DNA of 8,208 nt from Chloroflexota bacterium (lineage in GTDB: Bacteria; Chloroflexota; UBA6077; JACCZL01). The notes under the pieces are model-generated. The model had not been told where the DNA came from, did not search any database, and saw only the letters and a list, made by a program, of their open reading frames with translations. Positions 1 through 7,225 of this stretch are shown piece after piece. Every line of letters begins with the position of its first letter. Position 1 is the stretch's first letter. The stretch spans positions 1-8,208 of the forward strand of contig JACCZL010000833.1 in the NCBI GenBank assembly GCA_013695975.1, written 5' to 3'. A program made the translations under genes and the position numbers.

Positions 1-524
1 ACGTAGTTCGAGCCGATGTAGAAGAGGCCGGCGGTGAGGGCGGCGGGTCCGTGGTGGGTGCGTCGGAAGACGACCGCGCCGATCAGTCCCGCGGTCAGCA
101 GCGCCGCGGTCGCCGAGAGGACGCGCCCCGTCGCCAGGACCGGCCCGAAGGTTGCCACGATCGGGGCCAGCAGAAGCGAGAAGACCGGCGGATAGTTGGA
201 GGAGTAGTAGGGATAGACGCTGTTGTCGGTGTAGATCGGGAGACCGCGAGCGAGCAGCCAGCCGCTGTTGACGTCGTAACCCTCACCCTGGTCGAAGTCA
301 TACGGGTAGCGTGCGAGCGCCGCGACATGATCGAGGTAGGCGACCAGGTAATAGAGCAGCAGGCCGAGCCCGAGGGCCCAGAGCAGGGCGCCGAGACGAG
401 CGTGGCGGAGCGCGGCACGTCCGTCGCCTTTCTCGACGTCGTCCCTGGGGTGATGCGTGGGCGTGATACATCGCGCCCCGACGCGATGCGACGGCTTCGT
501 TTGAGCCGTAGGGGCGCGATTCAT
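1..524 (-). CDS. GT-C-like multispanning membrane glycosyltransferase, N-terminal part
   Basis: The open minus-strand frame runs off the window at base 1, so only about 174 N-terminal residues are visible. Residues 1-40 are hydrophilic. Residues 44-64 form a first membrane helix, followed by an extracytoplasmic loop with the segment YPYDFDQGEGYDVNSGWLL (73-91) and then SNYPPVFSLLLAPIV, which leads into further hydrophobic helices. An acidic first loop with an Asp/Glu-Gly motif followed by a YPP motif is typical of GT-C enzymes (ArnT/PMT, GT39-like) that use lipid-linked sugar donors at the membrane. Substrate and acceptor cannot be told. The only in-frame start candidates are ATG 524 and GTG 533, both inside a palindromic repeat. 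Residues 1-23 are therefore encoded by repeat DNA and are probably not ancestral. The gene lies directly downstream of ftsK. The fold assignment is fairly secure; whether a functional protein is made is uncertain. Confidence 0.72.
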   Translation of the reverse strand, partial: MNRAPTAQTKPSHRVGARCITPTHHPRDDVEKGDGRAALRHARLGALLWALGLGLLLYYLVAYLDHVAALARYPYDFDQGEGYDVNSGWLLARGLPIYTDNSVYPYYSSNYPPVFSLLLAPIVATFGPVLATGRVLSATAALLTAGLIGAVVFRRTHHGPAALTAGLFYIGSNY

Positions 525-533
525 CGCGCCCAC
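457..533. repeat. REPIN-like element: two inverted palindromic REP units
   Basis: Two 26-bp units, 457-482 and 508-533, are inverted copies matching at 22 of 26 positions, separated by a 25-bp spacer. Each unit is itself a hairpin. In the right unit GGGCGCGAT (512-520) pairs perfectly with ATCGCGCCC (523-531) around a 2-base loop. In the left unit 459-467 pairs with 470-478 with one G-U pair. The right unit carries GTAG at its 5' foot (508-511), the tetranucleotide known from REP sequences mobilised by RAYT/TnpA-REP proteins; the left unit has the variant GTCG. The GTAG ends face inward. The element lies inside the 5' coding region of the glycosyltransferase. Its 77-bp length is what shifts that frame. 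Confidence 0.8.
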
Positions 534-577
534 TTGCCGCGCCCGTGATCGTGGTAAGCGGAGTGGGTCGGTGCCAT
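521..577 (-). CDS. 18-codon upstream ORF, probable original N-terminus of the membrane glycosyltransferase
   Basis: ATG at 577 opens a short frame (MAPTHSAYHDHGRGKWAR, then TGA). A GGAG ribosome site at 587-584 sits six bases upstream and overlaps the ftsK stop codon. This is the best-placed start after ftsK, yet the frame ends inside the palindromic repeat. Removing the 77 bases 457-533 fuses it in frame with the glycosyltransferase, giving ...GRGK-HHPRDD... leading into the first membrane helix. I therefore read it as the separated N-terminal coding segment of that gene. It may now act as a leader peptide: its TGA (523-521) overlaps the ATG at 524 as ATGA. That it is translated is an inference. 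Confidence 0.5.
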   Translation of the reverse strand: MAPTHSAYHDHGRGKWAR

Positions 578-583
578 GCCGCG

Positions 584-586
584 CTC

Positions 587-587
<1 letters not shown>
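584..587 (-). promoter_or_regulatory. ribosome binding site after ftsK
   Basis: GGAG sits six bases before ATG 577 and shares its first G with the ftsK TAG stop. It marks 577, not 524, as the start that the original gene probably used. Confidence 0.5.
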
Positions 588-2905
<2,318 letters not shown>

Positions 2906-2908
2906 CAG

Positions 2909-3586
2909 CTAGAACAGGCTGAGCTGCTCGTCACTCGCCTGCTCAGCCGTTTCCGAGGTGGGGGAGGAGTCGGGGGCGCCAGACGCCAGGGCGTTCGCGC
3001 GCTCACGGGCCTGCGCGAGGGCGCGCGGCAAGCCGTCGAAGTCCTGTTCGAGCAGCTCACGAAACCGCGGCTGGTGGAGCGCCGCGGCCGGATGGAAGCA
3101 GGCGTAGGCCAGCATATCTCGCCAGGGCTTGGTCGTCCCATGGATCTGGCTGATCCTGGCAGCCGGCCCGAAGAACGTCGCCATCGAGTGGCGACCGAGG
3201 GTCACGATCAGCTTGGGCCGGATCGCCGCGATCTGCCGATCGAGGTAGTCGCCGCAGGCCTCCATCTCGTCGGGCCGCGGGTCTCGGTTGTCGGGGGGGC
3301 GGTGCTTGACGACGTTAGTGATGAAGACATCCTCGCGGCTCAGGCCGGCCCTGGCAAGCAGCTCGTCGAGGAGCTTGCCGGCTGGCCCGACGAACGGGCG
3401 GCCCTGCACGTCCTCGTGGAAGCCCGGTCCTTCGCCGACGAGCAGGACGTCAGCCCGGGGATTGCCCTCTCCAGGCACCCCCTGCTTCGCGGTCTGGTAG
3501 AGGCGGCACCTGGTGCAGGAGCGGACTTCGTCCGCGATCAGTTCGAGCGGTTCGGACACGTAGCCTTCACCCAACGGCCCACGCAT
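2909..3586 (-). CDS. udg: family-4-type uracil-DNA glycosylase with C-terminal clamp-binding motif
   Basis: Base-excision enzyme that removes uracil from DNA. The 225-residue protein shows CxxC (C24, C27) for an Fe-S cluster, motif A GEGPGFHED (51-59) running into GRPFVGPAGKLLDELL, a KHRPPDNRDP segment (94-103), C111, and the HPAAAL motif (H165). Family-4 enzymes normally have Cys where H95 stands, so only three of the four usual cluster cysteines are present at the expected places. Residues from about 190 form a low-complexity acidic tail ending exactly in QLSLF (221-225), the consensus bacterial sliding-clamp-binding pentapeptide. GTG 3559 is an alternative start giving VSEPLELIADE, with GAAGG just upstream, and fits family N-termini better than ATG 3586. 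It is first in the udg-ftsK-glycosyltransferase unit. The family call is secure; cluster geometry and clamp binding are inferred. Confidence 0.93.
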   Translation of the reverse strand: MRGPLGEGYVSEPLELIADEVRSCTRCRLYQTAKQGVPGEGNPRADVLLVGEGPGFHEDVQGRPFVGPAGKLLDELLARAGLSREDVFITNVVKHRPPDNRDPRPDEMEACGDYLDRQIAAIRPKLIVTLGRHSMATFFGPAARISQIHGTTKPWRDMLAYACFHPAAALHQPRFRELLEQDFDGLPRALAQARERANALASGAPDSSPTSETAEQASDEQLSLF

Positions 3587-3614
3587 ACTAGCACCCGCCC
3601 GAAGCCGCCGGCAA

Positions 3615-3643
3615 TTGACCGGGGGGTCACAACTTCGTATCCT
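3615..3643 (+). promoter_or_regulatory. predicted sigma70-type promoter of the CoA-transferase gene
   Basis: TTGACC (3615-3620, 5 of 6 to the -35 consensus) and TATCCT (3638-3643, 4 of 6 to the -10 consensus) are separated by exactly 17 bases. Transcription would start near 3650, leaving a leader of about 100 bases before ATG 3753. It is the only well-spaced hexamer pair I see in this spacer on the plus strand. I found no equally good promoter for the divergent glycosylase gene. Confidence 0.45.
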
Positions 3644-3660
3644 GCCGTGACGGCGGTCAC
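3626..3660. promoter_or_regulatory. GTCAC/GTGAC half-sites, candidate operator
   Basis: GTGAC (3647-3651), a 4-base spacer and GTCAC (3656-3660) form a perfect 14-bp palindrome over the predicted transcription start. A third half-site GGTCAC (3625-3630) lies between the -35 and -10 hexamers. It is in direct orientation with GGTCAC (3655-3660), 30 bp away, about three helical turns. This spacing suits a repressor binding one face of the DNA. No regulator gene is in the window, so the binding protein is unknown. Confidence 0.3.
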
Positions 3661-3663
3661 CGC

Positions 3664-3731
3664 GTAGGGGCGGACGGCGTGCGCCCTGCCGCCGGCGCAG
3701 CGAAGTGAGGGCGCACGCCGTGCGCCCCTAC
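3664..3731. repeat. REPIN-like element in the CoA-transferase leader
   Basis: Two 24-bp units, 3664-3687 and 3708-3731, are inverted copies with 23 of 24 identical positions, separated by 20 bp. The outer ends are GTAG...CTAC. Each unit is also a hairpin: 3709-3717 pairs perfectly with 3719-3727 around one base, and 3668-3676 pairs with 3678-3686 with one mismatch. The element shares GTAGGGGCG and the CGCCC end with the element at 457-533, but its GTAG ends face outward. It lies between the predicted promoter and the ribosome site, so the transcript can fold into one long stem or two small ones, ending 9 bases before AGGAGG. Confidence 0.8.
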
Positions 3732-3740
3732 ACGAGATCC

Positions 3741-3746
3741 AGGAGG
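3741..3746 (+). promoter_or_regulatory. ribosome binding site of the CoA-transferase
   Basis: AGGAGG, a full anti-16S match, stands six bases before ATG 3753. It decides the start against the upstream in-frame GTG 3705, which lies inside the palindromic repeat spacer and would add 16 residues encoded by repeat DNA. Confidence 0.85.
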
Positions 3747-3752
3747 ACCCCG

Positions 3753-4940
3753 ATGCCCGGATCGCTCGACGGCGTGCGCGTGCTCGACCTTACTCGGGCC
3801 CTGGCCGGGCCCTACTGCTCGCTGATGCTCGGCGACATGGGAGCCGAGGTGGTCAAGGTCGAGCTGCCCGGCTCGGGCGACGAGACCCGCGGCTGGGGGC
3901 CGCCCTTCATCGAGGGCGAAAGCTCTTACTTCCTCAGCATCAACCGCAACAAGAAGAGTCTCACGCTGGACATGAAGCGACCAGAGGGTCGCGAGATCTT
4001 GCGACGGCTAGTCCAGCGCTCCGACGTCCTGGTCGAGAACTTCCGCCCCGGCACGATGGGGCGGCTCGGCATGAGCTACGACGAGGCGGCCGGGCTCAAC
4101 CCCAGGCTGATCTACTGCTCGATCTCGGGCTTCGGCCAGACCGGTCCGCGGGCTGGTCAGCCGGCCTACGACCAGATCGTCCAGGGTATGGGCGGCGGGA
4201 TGAGCCTGACTGGACCGGTGGAGGGACCGCCGACGAAGTTCGGCATCCCGATCGGCGATATCGCGGCCGGCATGTTCGGGGCCTACGCCGTGGCCTGCGC
4301 CCTCTACGTGCGCGAATCGACCGGCCGAGGTCAGTGGATCGACACGTCGATGCTCGGCGGCCAGGTCGCCTTGTTGACGTTCCAGGCCGGGCGCTACTTC
4401 GCGACCGGTCAGCCGCCCGGGCTGGCCGGCAACCGCCACCCCAGCATCGCCCCCTACGAGACGTTCGTCGCGAGCGACGGCTACGTCAACGTCGGCTGCG
4501 GCACCGAAGGGATGTGGCGTCGCTTCTGCGGGGCCCTGGGACTGGACGAGCTGCTCGAAGACCCGCGCTTCGCGACGAACCGCGACCGAGTGAGTAATCG
4601 CGAGCCCCTGAGCGAGCGGATCCAGCGACGCTTCGCCGAGCTGACCGTCGCCGAGGCCATCGGCACCCTCGAAGCCGCCGAGGTCCCCTGCGGCCCCGTC
4701 TCCACGCTGGCCGAGGTCTTCGCCGACCCCCAGACCGAGCACCTCGAGCTCCGCCAGCGGGTGGTCCACCCCATCGCCGGCGAGACCAGCGTCACCGGCT
4801 TCCCCTGGAAGCTCTCGGAGACGCCCGCCGAGGTCCGGAGCCCGGCCCCGCTGCTCGGCGAACATACCGACGCGGTGCTGCGCGAGCTGGGCTATGGCGA
4901 GGAGGACATCGAAAGGCTGCGGAGCGAAAGAGTCGTCTGA
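3753..4940 (+). CDS. family III CoA-transferase (CaiB/BaiF, formyl-CoA transferase-like)
   Basis: A 395-residue cytoplasmic enzyme that moves CoA between carboxylic acids through acyl-aspartate and CoA-thioester intermediates. The N-terminus LDGVRVLDLTRALAGPYCSLMLGDMGAEVVKVE (5-37) is the family signature. SINRNKKSLTLDM (62-74) and VLVENFRPG (92-100) follow. The catalytic aspartate is D169 in GIPIGDIAAG, the same residue number as in formyl-CoA transferase. The second domain begins near 200, and the C-terminal PAPLLGEHTDAVLRELGY (365-381) is also typical. Length is normal and no motif is missing. The gene is alone on the plus strand, divergent from udg and convergent with tctA. The neighbouring carboxylate transporter makes an activation role plausible. 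Family members use formyl, oxalate, succinate, carnitine, mesaconate and other acids, so I give no symbol. Confidence 0.95.
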   Translation: MPGSLDGVRVLDLTRALAGPYCSLMLGDMGAEVVKVELPGSGDETRGWGPPFIEGESSYFLSINRNKKSLTLDMKRPEGREILRRLVQRSDVLVENFRPGTMGRLGMSYDEAAGLNPRLIYCSISGFGQTGPRAGQPAYDQIVQGMGGGMSLTGPVEGPPTKFGIPIGDIAAGMFGAYAVACALYVRESTGRGQWIDTSMLGGQVALLTFQAGRYFATGQPPGLAGNRHPSIAPYETFVASDGYVNVGCGTEGMWRRFCGALGLDELLEDPRFATNRDRVSNREPLSERIQRRFAELTVAEAIGTLEAAEVPCGPVSTLAEVFADPQTEHLELRQRVVHPIAGETSVTGFPWKLSETPAEVRSPAPLLGEHTDAVLRELGYGEEDIERLRSERVV

Positions 4941-5106
4941 TGCGTCGCTCGTGGCAAGCACGCAACCCTCGGCCCGCCGCCGCCCGAGCGTGGACGGCCA
5001 GAACGGCGGCCGGGTTCACGACCGGCATGCTGCCGAACGCCCCCGGGCCGACCAGCGGCAAGTGGTCGCCGAGCGTTCCGCACCCGGCGATGACGATCGA
5101 CGCCAT
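4792..5106 (-). pseudogene. possible remnant of a UDP-glycosyltransferase N-terminus
   Basis: ATG 5106 opens with MASIVIAGCGTLGDHLPLVG, which resembles the first beta-strand and G-T-x-G-D-x-x-P loop of GT1/GT28-type glycosyltransferases. The following residues do not continue the expected pattern. A GLRACHERR segment near residue 47 is only faintly like the next strand. The frame then runs antisense through the last 149 bases of the CoA-transferase. There is no ribosome site and no room for the usual 400 residues. I read it as, at most, a decayed fragment covering about 4960-5106; chance similarity in GC-rich DNA is a real alternative. The rest of the 254-bp spacer shows no gene. Confidence 0.2.
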
Positions 5107-5114
5107 CCGTCAGG

Positions 5115-5163
5115 CCGGACCGGCGGCGGCGTGTTCATCGCCGCTCGAACGCCGCCGGGCCGG
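5115..5163. terminator. GC-rich stem-loop between convergent genes
   Basis: CCGGACCGGCGGCG (5115-5128) pairs with CGCCGCCGGGCCGG (5150-5163), 13 of 14 positions, around a 21-base loop. It sits 32 bases past the tctA stop in the minus direction and 175 bases past the CoA-transferase stop. No T-tract follows on either strand, so it is not a classical intrinsic terminator. It may slow polymerase or protect the tctA 3' end. Confidence 0.3.
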
Positions 5164-5194
5164 ACGACCTCCTCGGGCGGGGAGCCACGAGTCG

Positions 5195-6721
5195 CTACGT
5201 CCCGGCCGGCGTGGTCGCCTCCGCTCGCCCTCGCAGCCTTCGCCGCCCCCACTGGATCACGGGCAGCAGGAAGAGCAGGAGCGCGACGACAGTCAGCGGC
5301 CCGGCGATCGGGCGGGTGAAGAGGATGTCCAGTGAGCCGCCGCTGAGGATGAGGGTCTGCCGTAGCGCCGACTCGGTCGGATCGCCCAGCACGAGGGCGA
5401 CGACGAGCGGCGCGAGGGGGTACCTCAGCTTGCTGAGCACGTACCCCACCAGGCCAAAGATCAGCGTGATCCAGACGTCGAAGATGGAGTTGTTGATCGC
5501 GTAGGCGCCAAGGATACTGATGACGACAATGAACGGCGTCAGCAACGCGTACGGGACCTTCATGATCGCCGCCAGCAGCGGCACCGCGGCCAGGCAGATG
5601 AGCAGCGCCGCCGTCTGGGCGATGTAAAGACTGGCAATCAAGCCCCAGACGAAGTCCGGCTTGTCCAGGAAGAGCTGCGGCCCGGGCGTGAGGCCCCAGA
5701 TGAACAGGCCAGCCATGATCACCGCCGCGGTCGGGGAACCAGGGACCCCTAGTGTGACCATGGGCAGGATCGAGCCCACACCGGCCGCGTTCGCGGCTGC
5801 CTGCGGGGCGATCACCCCCTGGATCGCACCCTTCCCGAACTGCTCGGGATTCTTCGAGTACTGGCGGGCCATGCCGTAGCCCATGAACGAGGCGGGGGTG
5901 GCGCCGGTCCCGGGCATGACCCCGACCCAGAACCCGACGAGCGTGGACGCCAGGAACAGCCAGATGTGCCGGCCATGCTCGCGGATCGACTCCGTAAGCT
6001 CGGCGAGGCCCACCCGGCTGCTGATCCCGCCCTTGCCGGCTTCTTCCTCCTCCGCCCCGGCGAGGATCTCGCCGATCCCGAACAAGCCGATCGTCACCGG
6101 CACGAAGTTGAACCCGCTCAGGAGCGTGATGCTCCCGAAGGTGAGGCGCGGCTGCCCGGTCACGATGTCCAGCCCGACCGAAGCGAGCAGAAAGCCCGCG
6201 CCGAGCATCACGATCGTCTTGATCGGCGAGCTGCCGCCCATCCCGACGAAGGTCCCGAACGCCATCAGCATGATGGCAAAGATCTCCGGCGGGCCGAAGC
6301 GGAGGGCAAACTCGGCCAGCGGCAGGGCGAAGAAGGTGAACAGCACGTTGGCGATCAAGCCCGAGAAGAACGACGCGACGAAGGCGGCCGTGAGCGCGAA
6401 GCCGGCCCGCCCCATTTTGGCCAGCGGGTGGCCGTCGAAGAGGAGCGCGACCGACCAGGGCTCGCCCGGGATGTTGAACAGGATCGAGGTCACCACCCCG
6501 CCGAAGAGGGCCCCCCAGTAGATCCCGGCCAGCAGCATGATGGCCGCGTTCGGGGCGATGAACACCGTGACTGGTAGCAGGATGGCGACCCCGCTCGTCC
6601 CGCCCAGGCCCGGCAGCACCCCGACGACCAGGCCGAGCACGACCCCGAGCAGCAAGAAGAACAGGTTGTAGGGCTCGAGCGCGACCGTGAACCCGTACGC
6701 CAGGCCCGTCAAGGCTTCCAC
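5195..6721 (-). CDS. tctA: tripartite tricarboxylate transporter permease, large subunit TctA
   Basis: A 508-residue, roughly 12-helix permease of the TctA family, driven by an ion gradient and fed by an extracytoplasmic receptor. The first family repeat shows GVLPGLGGTSGVAILLP (34-50), AGIYWGALFGG (65-75) and LFNIPGEPWSVALLFDGHPLAKMGRAGFAL (81-110). The second shows GVMPGTGATPASFMGYGMARQYSKNPEQFGKGAIQGVIAP (267-306) and TLGVPGSPTAAVIMAGL (323-339). Most homologues carry APE-x-ANNA after the second block; here it reads APQAAANAAG (305-314). The start is GTG 6721: GGAG overlapping the tctB stop lies six bases upstream. It is the last gene of the C-B-A operon and full length; the C-terminal tail after 491 is short and basic. 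Confidence 0.96.
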   Translation of the reverse strand: MEALTGLAYGFTVALEPYNLFFLLLGVVLGLVVGVLPGLGGTSGVAILLPVTVFIAPNAAIMLLAGIYWGALFGGVVTSILFNIPGEPWSVALLFDGHPLAKMGRAGFALTAAFVASFFSGLIANVLFTFFALPLAEFALRFGPPEIFAIMLMAFGTFVGMGGSSPIKTIVMLGAGFLLASVGLDIVTGQPRLTFGSITLLSGFNFVPVTIGLFGIGEILAGAEEEEAGKGGISSRVGLAELTESIREHGRHIWLFLASTLVGFWVGVMPGTGATPASFMGYGMARQYSKNPEQFGKGAIQGVIAPQAAANAAGVGSILPMVTLGVPGSPTAAVIMAGLFIWGLTPGPQLFLDKPDFVWGLIASLYIAQTAALLICLAAVPLLAAIMKVPYALLTPFIVVISILGAYAINNSIFDVWITLIFGLVGYVLSKLRYPLAPLVVALVLGDPTESALRQTLILSGGSLDILFTRPIAGPLTVVALLLFLLPVIQWGRRRLRGRAEATTPAGT

Positions 6722-6730
6722 ACGGCACTC

Positions 6731-7216
6731 CTACAACGGCAGGATGCTGGGGTACAAGACGCTCTTCGGCAGCGGGATCCGGAAGCCCCGTTCGAAGGCC
6801 AAGAACAGGGCGATCGGGAGCACGAGGCCGGCCGACAGGGCCACGTACCACCGGTAGCGCCCGTACCACAGCGCGAAGAGCCCCACATACAGGGCGGTCA
6901 TCAGGTAGAAACCGAGGTACTGGAGCGAGACGACCGCCGCGACGAGGGGGGCACCGACCTTGAGCACCGAGACGGCCTGGTCCTGGGAGTCGAACAGCGG
7001 GCGGCCTGGACCGCGGGCGGCCCGCACGATTAGGACCACGGCGCCGACGGCCATGAGCAGCGCCGCGATGGTCGGGAAGAAGCCGGGCTGAGGGCCGCTC
7101 AGTCCCCAGCCGGCACCGAGCCGGACGGTCTCACGGACGACGATCGCGGCCGTCGCGACCAGCAATGCGCCGACGACGATCTCGGCCTTGCGGGTGTCGA
7201 GCTGTGCGAGCCTCAT
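6731..7216 (-). CDS. tctB: tripartite tricarboxylate transporter small membrane subunit TctB
   Basis: A 161-residue protein with four predicted membrane helices (about 11-27, 46-66, 86-116 allowing for a break, and 123-141), the usual architecture of TctB. It carries the family's GPQPGFFPTI segment (41-50) after the first helix. TctB pairs with TctA in the membrane; its exact role is less well defined in the family than the permease or receptor. ATG 7216 follows the tctC stop by nine bases, with AAGGG six bases upstream. Its own TAG stop is nine bases before the tctA start. No anomalies; TctB proteins are poorly conserved, so context supports the call as much as sequence. Confidence 0.9.
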   Translation of the reverse strand: MRLAQLDTRKAEIVVGALLVATAAIVVRETVRLGAGWGLSGPQPGFFPTIAALLMAVGAVVLIVRAARGPGRPLFDSQDQAVSVLKVGAPLVAAVVSLQYLGFYLMTALYVGLFALWYGRYRWYVALSAGLVLPIALFLAFERGFRIPLPKSVLYPSILPL

Positions 7217-7225
7217 CGGCGGCCC

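Noticed and set aside
457..533. CRISPR array or intrinsic terminator
   Set aside because: There are only two units and they are inverted rather than direct repeats with variable spacers. No T-tract follows either hairpin, so a REP pair explains it better.
51..548. 165-codon plus-strand frame at the left end
   Set aside because: It is antisense to the membrane glycosyltransferase frame, whose YPYDFDQGEG and SNYPP segments and helices are coherent. The plus frame reads as charged low-complexity sequence.
3705..3752. Upstream GTG start for the CoA-transferase
   Set aside because: It starts in the spacer of the palindromic repeat and would add 16 repeat-encoded residues. AGGAGG six bases before ATG 3753 and the family N-terminus favour 3753.
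4008..4961. 317-codon frame antisense to the CoA-transferase
   Set aside because: It opposes a gene with an intact catalytic aspartate and family signatures. It has no ribosome site and no recognisable motif.
5016..6869. 617-codon minus-strand frame overlapping tctA
   Set aside because: It is an off-frame reading of tctA and tctB giving Arg/Pro/Gly-rich sequence. The tctA frame carries all the permease motifs and membrane helices.
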